A stretch of DNA of 64,000 nt from Hybos culiciformis (GCA_964007475.1 OZ023274.1:75341303-75405302), one strand, 5' to 3'; positions 36,601 through 49,087 are shown, counted from the stretch's first letter. The notes: generated from the sequence alone by a model not told the origin. Made by a program: numbers and translations.

Positions 36601-39600
36601 AAATATTTTTTTTTATAACAGATCCAATAGAATTTAATAAAAGATACCAAGAGTCAATTAGTTTCTTTTTTTTTTCATAACATTAAAGATGAATTGTACG
36701 TTAACACATCTTTTACTACTGACTTGTTAAAAGTCTTGTTAATTTATATCTTTTAGAGGTGTTTATTTGTTACCCACATTTTTTTTTTTTTTTTTAACAT
36801 TTTCAAATATTTTGTTGATTTGTTCATAGAGAATTTTGAAATATTATTTAGAATTAATTGCGGTGCGCTTAAAAAAAATTATTTTCATTTTTTCCTGTAT
36901 TTTTTATTTTTATTATTTTTTTTTTTTTTTTCATATTCCTTTTTCAAAGAGTTCTGATGATTTTGTTCAATCTTTCTGTGTCATTTTCATGTAGAATATT
37001 TTTATATGTTATGAAAAAAAATAAATTAGTGTGAAAATTATAAATTATATTCAATTAATCAAATTCCATAATATAAAAAATTTTAATTTTTCTTTTTTCT
37101 TGATAATATTATTTATTATAATTAATGTTTTGCTTTTGGAAACACATAATGTAACCATTTCGAAATACATAATCAAAATATTTATGTATATATTCTAAAA
37201 CATGACCAGTAAATGTTAAGAACTTGTTTGTTGATTACATTTTAACTATTTTTTTACTACATTACTCAAAACGCTAATCACCTCTAAATGTTTAACACCG
37301 TTTACTTTACTTCAAAACATATATTTTAAAAAGATTCACTTGGCTATAAATGATATGTTGTTCCTACCATTATTGTTTAAGTTCTTTCTCTAATAACAAC
37401 CGAATATAGGAAAATCTTCAATTGAACTAAAAATGTGAACAATGTTTGAAAAATATTCAAAGTGTACAAATTTTATTTATTTAATTTTTTTTTTAAACCT
37501 ATTTTAATATAAATATAATTTTTTATTATATTTTTTTTAATCTATTTTTGTATGTGTTTGGTGTTAAATATTTAGAATTAACTTACGAGAATATTATGTG
37601 AAATACTTTGTTGCAATATATTTGGGGAACATTTTACTGAAACATTACGAAAATTCAAGTAACCAAGTTCAGCTAATAGTATGAGAGTACACAAACGAAT
37701 AAGCCCCTTGATTTAATTTAGTATATGTATGTATACTATGAGACAAAAAATATACCTACGGGAAAATAAATATAGTTTTAAAATTAAAATAACAAAAAAA
37801 TATATTTATCATAAATCCTTGTGCAACACCAAGATTGATATAAATTCTAAAATTTGTTGTAATTATTTAAAAAAAAATCCTCTCAAGCGATTCTTTAAAA
37901 CTTTCTGGAACTAAACTAGTTGCTTCTATTATTATTTTTCAACCAGAAATCATCAATACTTCAAAGCAACAATAAATGTTTAATGAAAAATAACAGTCTG
38001 TTAAAAATTACTTCCTTATTTTAATTTAACCATGATTTTCATTTTTATTATGAATGAAATAAAAATAAAAAAAAATAGTAAACAATAAGATATTTATTTT
38101 TCATTTTCACTTTTATGTACTGCACATTTTTAACAGGTAATTTAACAGAAAGAGTATAATATTCATTCAAAATATTCATATGAGTTGTTTAAAATTTATG
38201 TTGCTTAAACATTAAACCTGAAAGAGATAGTTTTTCTCTATGGACCATTAAAAAAATCAGCAGTCAGGCTTTTAGTTATATTTTATTCACCGGCATGTTA
38301 ACTTCGTTAAAATTCTAATCGTGAGCGGATTAAAAATATTGTTTTTGCTTATTTGATTATATTTTAACTCGACGTTAATTTTTTATTTTTTTTTTTGTTT
38401 ATTTTTTCTTATTTTGATGTTATAAGATTTTAATTCTCATTAAATTAAAAAAAAAAACTTATAGTAAAAAAGGATATTAATTTTTCAAGCCTCATTTCTT
38501 TTTACTTCTTATTCGTGAGATCATGAAAAATATATTACTATTTATAATTATTATAAATTACTTAAATATAATAGAATAAAAACGAAGATGAAATTAAATT
38601 TGAAAAAAAAATTAAAAATAAAAGCAACACGAAGAAAATTTTAATTTTGATACTACAATGTGAAAACTTTCTTATAACATTTGGTATTATAAAAAATTCG
38701 GAATTAAGATCAATAATTTTAGTTTTTCAAGAAATTGGGAATGATGTATATTCGTGTGATAAAATTATTAAAATTGCCTTGATCAGGACTACAAATATGT
38801 GGATAATACGCAAAATTTTCAGAACGAACATTTTCACGAACTTTGCAACTGATTTGAGAATTAATAAAAAATAACAAGCTGAGAGTAAAATAATTGAAAA
38901 AAAAAATAAATAAAAAAAATCGTGTAAAAAGGAAAAGTTTTTATTTTTCATGATTAAAAATTTTTCTTTTTTCATTACTACTGGATACGATTGGATAAAA
39001 AAACTTCTCAAACTGAAGAATAAAATTCAAAATTTTTCTTTTTTATCGAAATATGAGTTCTCAAAACAAAACCACCGTACTTATGTATAAGAAAAGAAAA
39101 ATATTGCGACAAAAAAATATAAAAATTAAATGTAAAAAATATTTGAAATGAAATCGATTTCAATAGACAATTTTTTGCGAAAATTATGGTTTTAGAAATT
39201 TTCAAGTTGTTCATCTAAAAATATAAAAAACTACGGAACATAACTTTTAGGTAAAAGAATAAGATAATTAAAGGTCGGAAAACGTACATTCGTACATTGC
39301 ATTCACCCAGATCTCAAAATTCAAAATTTAGTCTAACAATTAAAACAATGCGTCAATGAACATTATACTTGAAAAAGTTATTAATAAAAAGTCTTTTAAC
39401 AGAACTTACAAAATACAGTTCTTATTCCATCTTCAAGTTGTAGTCAATAAAAATGTTCGTGTCAAAGAATTCAGGACAATTTGCAAAATAAAACAGGCTG
39501 CAAAGAAATTTCGTGTCTCTATATTAAGATTTAACTTGCCAACCCATAATTTTTTTCATTTAAAAGAAATGATCTTTAAAATGGTTTTTATAAATTTTTT

Positions 39601-42584
39601 TTTTTATAATTTTTGCAAATAAAAATTTTCCCATGGCCATAATAATTTTCAAAATTTTTATAAAATCTAACAAAACAAAAATTATTACTTAATTAAAATG
39701 ATAAAAGAAATAATAAAAAAAAAAATATGAAAAAAAAAATTCAATAAAATTCATAAAATATTTTGTTCTCACAATAATAAAAATATTATAAATAATAATT
39801 TTTCTCCAGATTTACTGAAGAGAAATCTATCGAAATAATTTTAAAGAAATTTTCATTCTGTTTTGTTAAAATTTATTTATAATAATTTATTTCAAGAACT
39901 TTTTGTCTTATAGTATTCAAGTTTAAGATTTAAGTTTATTAGTTTCAATTAAAAATCCAGTAAATATAATTAATAATTTTATAGAATCTTAAAAATTTAT
40001 AGATTCTTATTTAAGTAAAAATGTTTTTTAAACTAGTTTGACTTCTTGAAAAGATTAAGTCTAATACTTAATACTCGATTATCTGATCTCAATAGTCTTG
40101 TTCCTTTTAATTCGAAAATCATCCCGTTTCAAGAGAATAGTGTTAAATTGGTATCTAACTGAAAAAAGCTAAAAACAATTTAAATGTGCAAAACTTTTTT
40201 TTCACATATATTATGTCATTATATACACGTAATTATAGTTTAGCTAAAACATAGAGATGTTTGATATTTATCGATATTTTAGGATATCGATATTTTTAGC
40301 AAACATTTTTATATGGTATCGATACACTAGGTTCACACGATACAATTGTCGAAAAGGATACACCTCTGTTCCCGATATTTATCGATATGTATAATATTGA
40401 TTCTTCCGGAAATATCGAACATCCCAATATATAGAATATTGCAAAACATAGCTTGGTTTTAGTATAATGTTCAATTTTAAGGATTACTTTTTATTAAAAA
40501 AAAGTTTGAAATAACAATTTTTTGAATTTGTATTTTTAATAAACATTTTTTTTTTTATTTAGCTAATACAAACATTTTTTTTTTTTTTGTTAAAATTATT
40601 GATCACGCAATAAAATTTATTATTAATACGGGATAATCCAATAAAAATCTTAAAAACACCTTATTTACCAGCAACAACACCAAAAAATTGTAAACAACAA
40701 AATAACCAAATAATCAATTTTAATAAAACTTCTTTAAAAAAAATTATTTTTTTTTTTTGTGTTGTGCAAAAATTGGTTTTTTTTTTGTGTCAAATTTTGT
40801 GTTTAGCACAGTCAGAAACCATGAAGATGTTTCTTTTTTTTTATAGTGAATTCTGTTTTTTTTTTGTTTGTACATCTCTAACAGCCATAAAGAAAAATTG
40901 AAAAAAAAAAAAAAAAAGAAACGAATTCATATAAATTTAATGTGATAGTCGTGCTTTTAAAATAATTCTTTATGGTTTGAATTAAAATAATCCTAGTTAA
41001 ATTAAGTGTTTTTTTTTTCTTTAAAAATAAAATATTAAATTTACAAAAAAAAGTTATTAATTTAATTCGATGAGCAAATGTGGTATTCAGGTTAATCAAA
41101 CACTGTGGAAAAATAAAATTTTTAAAGTGGTGATAAATTTAAAATTTGATATCGACACTGTAAAATTGATTTAATAGTTGTACTAATGGTGCCGTCCGAT
41201 CCTTATTTAAGCTTGAGAAAAATAATGAAAAATTCTTAATTAGATTTTGTTAAAAAAAAAAGTTGTATTAATGCACATTTATGATTTTAGTCCCAAATTT
41301 TAAATAACTACCTATAGTTTTTTTTTTTAACACTTTTTTATTTTAAGAAATTATTAGTTTTAATGATATTTACAAATATAATATTTTTTATGATCTCATT
41401 TTTTTAAAAGAGTTGTGTTAAAAATGTAAATGTTCATTTAATTTTCACCTGCATTGTATGTTATTGAACTGTTGAAACTTTTTCATCATATAATGGTAAT
41501 TATTGTATTTCATTGCTGACCTTCTAATTTTAAATATGCTCCATTTCTCAAGTTATATGCCTTTAATCCATTTGCATTTTTCCAAAGATATTTTGTTGTT
41601 TCTTTTTTAAGTACAAAATCCATCATTTTACACATTAACATCTGTTTGACACTCGTACCCATTTCTCTTTCATTTCTCATAATCAAATATTTTCAATGAG
41701 TATAGTCTGGAACTTTAAAAATTTCAGATAGGTTATTAATATCAGCTCTATTTAAGAATATCTAAAGATTCCAAATGAGCAAAAGATAAACTCTGATTTT
41801 GTGAAATATTTATCGATTCATGCCTTAAAATGTAAAAAGACTTGGATGCCTTTAATTGTTTTTATTATTTATTATTATTTTTTGAAAATTATTATTAAGT
41901 TAAAACCCATTATAAAAAAAAAATAAGAAAACAATTTTCTTTACATTTTTATTTTTTATTTTTAAAATTGCCGGTCTATCATTTTGTCAATTTAAAAAAA
42001 AAATAAATATTTATAAATATAATTAAATAAATTTTCACTATATTTCAAACATTTTCATTAAGTGAAAAAATTAATTTTTTTCAGTGAAGAAAATAAAATT
42101 GTTTTTTTTTTTTCTACCAAATAGATAAATGACGATTATGTTTATTACTATTAAAATGAAATAAAAATTTTATATATTAAAATATAATAATAATAATTTG
42201 AAATAATTGCAAGATTATCTTTCCATTTAAATTTTCTTACTTTATCTGTTTTAATGGTTTTAAATGAATTTTTTTCGTATATTTATAAAGTTAAAAAAAA
42301 AAAAAATTGAAATAAAAATGTTATGTTATTAATATGTTTGACAAAATAATTATATAAATAATAATTTTTCATAAAAAATTAATTTAAGAAACAACAAACA
42401 AGCAAAAAAAAAAAAAAGTGAAAATTAATTTCTCAAAAAAAAAAAAAAATTATAAATAAATAAACAAAAAAATAAATATTAATGTGTTTTCTTTAATTTA
42501 TAAAATTAAAAAAAAATATATATATAAGAAATATATTTTTTAATAATAATTTATAAGAATTAATAATATTAAAAATTTATCTAA
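36601..42584. other. gene-free desert, part 3
   Basis: Contains the right-hand members of the paired islands (about 36.70-39.92 kb) and a possible small inverted-repeat element at about 40.25-40.43 kb. Open frames here (for example 38647-38874 and 39356-39622) have the Lys/Asn/Phe/Ile-rich composition expected of random AT-rich sequence and match no family known to me. Confidence 0.5.
40249..40426. mobile_element. possible small MITE rich in TATCGAT words
   Basis: The left end gagatgtttgatatttatcg and the reverse complement of the right end (gggatgttcgatatttcc) form imperfect inverted repeats of about 16 bases around a segment of about 175 bases. The words atatcgat/atttatcgat occur repeatedly inside. 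The target duplication is not clear, so the borders and even the element status are tentative. Confidence 0.35.
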
Positions 42585-42656
42585 ATGACTAGATCACAAT
42601 ATGAAGAATTATTTTCAAATAATTTTTATAATATTACTATGGATGATAAAAATAAG
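42585..42656 (+). CDS. possible first coding exon of an unidentified gene
   Basis: An ATG opens a 24-codon frame (MTRSQYEELFSNNFYNITMD and four more residues) that ends exactly in phase at AAG, followed by gtaggttt, a good splice donor. The composition (Glu, Gln, Asp, Asn) is more protein-like than the surrounding random frames. No downstream exon was identified. The next plus-strand exon found is that of the Wnt gene at 54466, but this peptide has no signal sequence, so it is unlikely to be its start. It may equally be chance. Confidence 0.25.
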
Positions 42657-42988
42657 GTAGGTTTTATTTTCTTCTATTTTTTTTAATTTAATTGAGTTTA
42701 TTTTGAATTTCAAAATAAAATTCTAATTCAAATCTTAACTTCATTTTATGATTATATGAACTACTTAATGATGTCTTAATTTTTTGTAGACTTTTAGTTC
42801 ATTTTAATTCATTTTGGTTTTTGGGCGTTAGTTGTTCCAGCTTTAGTTCCTAAAGCACTTGAGGACTATATTTAACTACACTATAAGTATAACAAAAAAA
42901 GAAAAAATCCCACCTTTGTGCCCTTGGCCTTAAGTAAAATATAGTTATGCATTAAATAAAAACATCTTAAATATGAATTCATCAACAA

Positions 42989-42994
42989 TTTATT
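42989..42994 (-). terminator. candidate polyadenylation signal for the CIMIP2 gene
   Basis: AATAAA on the minus strand about 200 bases downstream of the stop codon at 43194. AATAAA is common by chance in such AT-rich DNA, so the assignment is weak. Confidence 0.3.
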
Positions 42995-43193
42995 ATTAAA
43001 TTTTAAAGTTTAAAACTTGGAATTATAAGACTTATGCTTTGCTAAAATATTTTGTTGTTGTTTTGTTTCCAAAAGAAAAAAGTTAATATTTATATAAATA
43101 TTTTTTGTTATTAATAATGTTATGTTAATTATTTTCATAAATAAAAAAAAAAATGTAAAAAAAGAAATAATTCTAAAAAAGTCTCTAATTCTT

Positions 43194-44120
43194 TTATTCT
43201 CGAAGATATTTTTTAACATCAACAGTGGCTTTAGCAAACGTTGTGCCAAATCTATAAGCCATTCCTGGAATGTGACCAGCATAATTTGGTGTTAATCCAC
43301 TATTTTTAGGATAAATATCAAATATTCCGAATTCGTCTTTAATAGATTTTGGAGGTGGACTCAGATTATTTGTAATTGGAGCCCATTCTGTACTTTGCTT
43401 ATGCTGATAATTATTTGTAAAATCAACTAATGCACTATTAGTTATTAATTTTTGACATTCACCAAAATGTTGATTCTCAACTGGTATATGACCCATATAG
43501 CCTTTAGTTATATATTTTTGAGGATCATCATTTTTCATGAAATGGGGTGGAGTTGATCGTGAATAAGGTAGTGGGGGAGATTCAGGAATATTCTCCCTTT
43601 TTCTTAGAATTCCTTGAGCTTCTGGTCGAACAGCTTCCAATGGTAATCTATAATTATCAGTTTTGAAAGATCTTTCAGCCACACTACGTAAAAAAATATT
43701 TTTCTCTTGCAATGCAGTTCGATGTTTCATTTTTCTAGCTTCACATCTTAGTTTTAGCATCAATTTTTCTTGATCAGCAATAGCCTCTGTGGCTGTAACA
43801 CCAAATCTCTGTCCAACCTTTGAATATTTATTTGGTATGAAACCTTCATAACCAGGAGTCATCGGATGCTGAAAAATTGCATCACCTAATTTCTCGTGAT
43901 TTTTAACAATATCAATTTCTGCCAATGTAGGTCTACGAATACCAAATTCATCCATACTTCGATTTGAAACAATTAAATTTTCTGCATGTGAAACACACGG
44001 ATCAATTAAAAGTTTATGTGTTATAGTTCCATAGGTATCGCCGTTTCTATAAAGATATTGTGGACACTGTCCACTGTATCCAGGAATAAAATGTGGCTCT
44101 GGCGTTAAAAGTAATTCCAT
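43194..44120 (-). CDS. CIMIP2/FAM166 (UPF0605) family ciliary microtubule inner protein
   Basis: A single intact frame of 308 residues with no intron. The family is recognised from the repeated Pro-Gly-Tyr-x-Gly motifs that begin its DUF2475-type units. The N-terminal unit IPGYSGQCPQYLYRNGDTYG (residues about 13-32) is followed by a second GYEGFIPNKYSKVGQRFG, a third GYMGHIPVENQHFG and a fourth NYAGHIPGMAYRFGTTF near the C-terminus. In animals, proteins of this family sit inside axonemal doublet microtubules, so a role in sperm flagella or sensory cilia is inferred. The Drosophila relative I recall is the UPF0605 protein CG18335. The first ATG lies just before the conserved motif, as in relatives. 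It neighbours the disrupted GTPase pseudogene on the same strand but has no functional link to it. Confidence 0.88.
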   Translation of the reverse strand: MELLLTPEPHFIPGYSGQCPQYLYRNGDTYGTITHKLLIDPCVSHAENLIVSNRSMDEFGIRRPTLAEIDIVKNHEKLGDAIFQHPMTPGYEGFIPNKYSKVGQRFGVTATEAIADQEKLMLKLRCEARKMKHRTALQEKNIFLRSVAERSFKTDNYRLPLEAVRPEAQGILRKRENIPESPPLPYSRSTPPHFMKNDDPQKYITKGYMGHIPVENQHFGECQKLITNSALVDFTNNYQHKQSTEWAPITNNLSPPPKSIKDEFGIFDIYPKNSGLTPNYAGHIPGMAYRFGTTFAKATVDVKKYLRE

Positions 44121-44777
44121 AATTTTTCGCTTAAAATATAATTGTATGTACAGGGAATTTACTCAAGTTTTCACTAGAAAATTTATTAATTATTTTAATT
44201 TTGAAATTTCATTACAATGTTTTTTTCCCGAAAATTATTGAATTATCGAAGCTTATTCAATTTGAATAATTTTTATTTATATACATTCATGTATTTTTGA
44301 ACTGATAAGATTTACTTGAACTGTTTCAAGGGCGGTATATAAAAATAATTGAAACTTTTTATTATCTTACCCTTATTTTTTAATTGACTTTATTCTTATC
44401 TCTATAACTAACATAATACCGCTGCTGTTCTAACAATCATCAAGAGTCGAATCTTGATGGGAGAAAGCAAAAATAATTAAATCAGAGATCAAAATATCAT
44501 TAAATGAATAACAAAAACCAATTTCTCTATATAAAAATGTTAAATTTTTCAAAAGTTAAAAAACAACCTCAATTTTAGATCAGAGACTATTCATTTTATT
44601 GCATTCAGAACTTCATTTTCAGTTATACCTCTTAAATAATTTGTAAGATTTTGTTTTTGTCTATATTAATTATTATTTTTAAAAATTATTTATTTATTTC
44701 CTGGAAATATATTCAAGTTCAATTTTTAAACATTAAAAAAGAAAAATGAAATTTAAAATTAATTTATTTCTGTATCT
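44121..44777. other. intergenic spacer
   Basis: AT-rich sequence between the CIMIP2 gene start and the truncated 3' end of GTPase pseudogene copy 2. It probably includes the CIMIP2 promoter. No specific element is recognised. Confidence 0.5.
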
Positions 44778-46064
44778 TTCGGAATCTTTGATATTATCAA
44801 ATCCAGGAATAGATTTCCCATTTCTAATTTCTTCGTAATAAATTTGATCTAAGAATTCTTTGACATCATTCCCTGAAAGAACAGTATTTTCTTCTACCAA
44901 TTTCTGCATGTTGGTTTCAAAACCTTTAATATTAAATTTATTCAAATCTTTTTGGATACTCCAATCGGAAAGCTTTGAATTAAATTCAGTAAGAAATCCG
45001 TATGTACGAACGGAATCACCCATGTATTTAATTGTTTTATCGAACGCTTGAACGATAATTCCTGTGTCGATCTTAAGCTGCTTTGAACTAACTTCTTGTA
45101 AAAATTGTAAAAAATTATCAAATTGAACAAGCGATGAATAAACAGATTCAGATAATTCTAATTGAAGATTTTGTTCAAGAATAAGGTTCAAACAGCTTCC
45201 TATTCCCTTCGGACTAGTTATAGAATAAATATCTTTTAGCATGACAGTGATATTATGGAAACCTGTTTCAAATTTCGCCTTCATGTCTTCTATTTTTGTA
45301 AATTCTCTTTCGTATTTGAAATAAACTTCGTACACTTCATTCGACAAGTTCTTTGTACATTTTTCGATTTCTTATTAATTTTCCTGATAATATCATTTAT
45401 ATCGTTACGAGATTCTACCGATATTGTAAAACCGAAATCTTTATTTGTTATAGATGAGAAGTTCATGTTCTTTGTAAATAGTTCTTGCAATTTAATTTTT
45501 CCTTCTTGAATTGACTTTATTTTGCTTATTTGACCATCCTCATCAGGACGTCTGAATATTCCGATTTTCGAAAAGGTGTTATTTTCTTTAGTGAGAAATA
45601 TATCAATTAGGTTTATTGCATTTTCCAAAATGTTTCTTTTTTTAGACATTTTTTTTTCTGTTTTTCGTGCTATATTTTCAATTATTTTCTCGTCAGAAAC
45701 TAAAATAACGTCATTATGTTTTTTAACATAAGAATTATCAACTTTTGAAACCACAATAGATACCGAATTTTTGAAATTTATAAAATTTTTAAATAATGTT
45801 GCAGCATGGTTTAATAATGTCAAAAAATCACTACGATCAACACCTTCTTGAACAGATGAATGATTCACAACAAAAATAATCTTAATTGCTTTTGCTGAGG
45901 AAATTACTTTATGAGTAAAAAAACTTGAAGCAATGTCAATTGACGAATTCCTTGTGTCACTAAATCCCGGAAAATCGTAATAAGCTGACTTTGTTATGGT
46001 GTCAAAGAAAAGTTCCGGCTAAATAGTTTGCGATGTTAGGGTTGAATTTTTACTAATTTTGTTA

Positions 46065-47146
46065 TCTATATCCAGGCCCGGCTCGAGGCGTATGCGAACT
46101 GTGCACTGCACACAGGCGCCATAGGCGCCAGTAATGAAAAGGCGCCTACAAGCCAATATGAAATTTAAATTTCAACTAAAACTAACTACAAAATTATCCG
46201 AAATTGTTGTCTCGCAAAATTGAAAATGATATTAATCCAGAAAACATTTTAAACTGGATTTATAACAATAATGTTGAAGAACTCTTTCCAAATGCACCGA
46301 TTTAAGGGTATTACCATAAAGGAAGTATAAATATGAGAAATTCATTCCATACAAAAAATTCAAATTTAAAAAAATTAAACAAAAAATATGAAATCGCTAT
46401 CCCATTATACCTTGTTCGCATTATAATTTACTTATATTCCGGAAAACAAATTGCCGTTCGCATCACAATATTTGATGAGAACTGGAATTTGATGATGTAT
46501 AAAAAACAATTGAGAAAGAGAATAAATGTTTGTTGTTGAAAATTTTGACTTTTTATCTCGCTTTTTATCAATTTTATTTTGTTTTTTCTTCATTTTGACT
46601 CGAATTTGACAAAAAAAATTGTAGCCAACTATAACAAAATTTCAAAAAGTGAAAGTACTATAAATGTAGAATTCCAAACCTGACAAACTGGAATATAAAA
46701 GTGGAATATACAAATTCCTTAATATTTTTTATATGATAAATCCAGTTCATATTCCTGAAAAATTCCGGAAAACAGCATATTCCACAAATATTCTCCTAAT
46801 GCGAACACCATATTACCGACAATTGGGATAGTGATTTCATATAGACCGACATTTTTTGTTTAGTTTTTTTAATATGAATTTTTTGTATGGAATGAATTTC
46901 TCTTATTTATGCTTACTTTGTGGTATTACTAACTTTACCCGTTTCAGTTGCTAAAGGTGAGAGAACTTTTCCAAAAATTAAAACTGATCAAAAATTACTT
47001 CAGATCAACTATCGGACAAGAAAAATGGAATTTAGCTAGTGCTTGCTTTTTGTAGCCTTTGAGTATTTAATTGAAAATTTTTTCAAAGGCGCCAATCATT
47101 CCTTGCACACACACAAAAAAAACCACGAGCCGGGCCTGTCTATATC
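46065..47146. mobile_element. hAT transposon relic with 8-bp target duplication inside a pseudogene
   Basis: The element spans 46073-47138 (1,066 bases) with 13-base terminal inverted repeats caggcccggctcg / cgagccgggcctg. It is flanked by the exact direct repeat tctatatc (46065-46072 and 47139-47146). Coding remains on the plus strand read IENDINPENILNWIYNNNVE before the nested insert and LTLPVSVAKGERTFPKIK followed by RSTIGQEKWN after it, the C-terminal dimerisation region of ZMYM1-like hAT transposases. The subterminal ends carry repeated ggcgcc words. Copy 1 of the host gene keeps the unoccupied site (gatgtaga at about 11409-11416 against GATATAGA here), confirming the insertion. Confidence 0.9.
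46305..46930. mobile_element. palindromic element nested in the hAT relic
   Basis: Long imperfect inverted repeats of about 110-150 bases bound this insert. The left arm contains gagaaattcattccatacaa and the right arm its exact complement, and similarity continues inward through a ttccggaa-containing segment. It sits between the two transposase-coding remains of the hAT element, so it arrived later. A TA or TTA target is possible but not clear. The 68-codon frame at 46333-46539 lies in the left arm and is probably not a gene. Confidence 0.7.
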
Positions 47147-47496
47147 TTCAAAAACATATTCGTTACTGTCTTTTGATGTCTCTTTCGAAATTTATTTGTC
47201 ATTATCACCACCCATTAGTTGAGCTAATGTAGATTTTCCTGCACCTGTATTACCTAATATTAATAAGATATTTTCATGTTTACCCACATCAATTTTCCCT
47301 TCTCCATTTTTTATTAAATTCAAAGTTGATTCTATTCGTTTAATTGAATTTGCGCAACAAATACAACAGTACATAACTGATAAAAGAAAAATTTTTATAA
47401 CTTTCATTTTTCAGAATTACAATTTAAATTCTCTGATCCGAACAATAAAAATTATTAAGAAATACTAATTTAAAATTTTTGGTATACTACAAGTTT

Positions 47497-47696
47497 AATA
47501 GTAGATTATTGGATATGTAAACTAAATTTGTTATTAATTAAGAGTTCTGTATACACAAAAATACATTGACACGAGTCAATACTTATATCACGAGACCGAA
47601 GGTCGAGTGATATAAATTGACAAGTGTCAATGTATTTTTGTGTAAATACAGAACGAGTTGTATAACAAATTTTGTTTACATATCCAATATACTATT
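47497..47696. mobile_element. 200-bp palindromic element
   Basis: The outer arms ttggatatgtaaac and gtttacatatccaa, and the inner arms acaaaaatacattgacac and gtgtcaatgtatttttgtg, are reverse complements. The centre contains a small hairpin, cgagaccgaaggtcgag. Palindromy extends from about 47497 to 47696. It lies directly upstream of the GTPase pseudogene copy 2 start. A foldback or MITE is likely; the superfamily is not assigned. Confidence 0.7.
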
Positions 47697-47825
47697 TTAA
47701 TGCGTAGGGAAGAGGTAGTTGCAAAGAGAGAATATTTTTTCTTCTCATTTTTTCTCATTTTTTTTTTGTATTTGGCTGTATTGAAATATTGTGAGAGATA
47801 TTATGTTTGTTTAGGTATTACGTAA

Positions 47826-48970
47826 TGCTAGAGATAGAGTCGACGTAATTCACGCGCGTATGCGCGCGTAAAAAAAAATAAAAAAACCTGTTTTTTTTAC
47901 CTGTTATGCTAGAGACAGAGTCGACGTAATTCACGCGCGTATGCGCGCGTAAAAAAAATAAAAAAAACCTGTTTTTTTTACCTGTTATGCTCAACGCCGT
48001 TCACATGCGAAAAACAAAAGAGAAAAATTAAATTAGAAAAATAAAATGGATTCTGTTTGTAATATTTTTATAATGCTTTTTAATTTATTTATAACTTAAT
48101 AAAACATAAAAAATTTTAATAAATTTGCAATAAATAATTATTTAATTTTTATTTTTGAATATAATTATATTTATGAACTTTTTTATTTTATTAAATAATT
48201 ATTTGTTTGTAAAATTTTTTTTTTCTAAATACAACAAAATAAACAACACAATTTTTTTTTCTAATTACAACAAAATAAACAACACAATTATAAACAAATG
48301 ATTTCCACAATGTACGGCGTAAAATACTGGGAAAGTTAAAATATTTCAACTTTTACGCGCGTAAGCTACGTTTTACGTCGTTGCGTATAGCCGGTCTCAT
48401 ACATTTTCATACAATTTGATTTTTTACGTGCGTACACGCGCGTGAATTACGTCGACTCTATCTCTAGCATTATGCTCAACGCCGTTCACATGCGAAAAAC
48501 AAAAGAGAAAAAGAGAAAAATTAAATTAGAAAAATAAAATGGATTCTGTTTGTAATATTTTTATAATGCTTTTTAATTTATTTATAACTTAATAAAACAT
48601 AAAAAATTTTAATAAATTTGCAATAAATAATTATTTAATTTTTATTTTTGAATATAATTATATTTATGAACTTTTTTATTTTATTAAATAATTATTTGTT
48701 TGTAAAATTTTTTTTTTCTAAATACAACAAATGAACAAAATAAACAACATAATTTTTTTTTCTAATTACAACAAAATAAACAACACAATTATAAACAAAT
48801 GATTTCCACAATGTACGGCGTAAAATACTGGGAAAGTTAAAATATTTCAACTTTTACGCGCGTAAGCTACGTTTTACGTCGTTGCGTATAGCCGGTCTCA
48901 TACATTTTCATACAATTTGATTTTTTACGTGCGTACACGCGCGTGAATTACGTCGACTCTATCTCTAGCA
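47826..48970. mobile_element. tandemly rearranged MITE with CG-rich terminal inverted repeats
   Basis: The ends are tgctagagatagagtcgacg and its complement cgtcgactctatctctagca, continuing about 30 further bases through cacgcgcgtatgcgcgcgta-type sequence. Inside, the left-end unit of 81 bases occurs twice in tandem (47826-47906 and 47907-47987). An interior block with a right end also occurs twice (47988-48469 and 48473-48970) at high identity. The outer flanks are TAA on both sides and the internal junctions are TTA, which would suit the 3-base TWA target of PIF/Harbinger elements; that assignment is tentative. There is no coding capacity. Confidence 0.75.
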
Positions 48971-48990
48971 TAATATTCAATACGAAACAT

Positions 48991-49087
48991 CTCATTATTT
49001 ACGCTGATGCATCTAAATTTTTTCATTATATACGCTGATGCATCTAAATTTTTTCATTATTTACGCAGATGCATCTAAATGATTGCA
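48991..49087. repeat. three-copy minisatellite, unit about 33 bases
   Basis: Three head-to-tail copies of a unit containing acgctgatgcatctaaat followed by a T-run and cattat. The third copy has cgcaga in place of cgctga. It lies just outside the right end of the CG-rich element. Confidence 0.8.

Larger units (their letters stand above)
44778..47407 (-). pseudogene. degenerate secreted P-loop GTPase, copy 2, split by a hAT insertion
   Basis: Closely similar to the copy at 11150-13728 over the signal peptide (MKVIKIFLLSVMYCCICCAN), the P-loop GNTGAGKST, the G3 and G4 regions and the helical middle. Similarity stops after the codons for KDSE at about 44778, so the glycine-rich tail is absent. 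In-frame stops created by substitution are TAA at 47192-47194 (Leu codon in copy 1) and TAG at 46019-46021 (Tyr codon in copy 1). A frameshift lies near 45360, between the frames 45290-45868 and 44733-45347. A hAT element occupies 46073-47138 with duplicated target TCTATATC. Copy 2 keeps the 7-T run and Leu codon that copy 1 lost, so each copy has decayed independently. The shared 5' flank (about 60 bases) shows that more than the coding sequence was duplicated. Confidence 0.85.

Noticed and set aside
39356..39622. 88-codon plus-strand open frame
   Set aside because: Lys/Phe/Asn-rich and ends in a poly-T-derived Phe run. No recognisable family.
46333..46539. 68-codon frame within the nested palindrome
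   Set aside because: Lies in one arm of the inverted repeat; the other arm does not keep it open. A by-product of the element.
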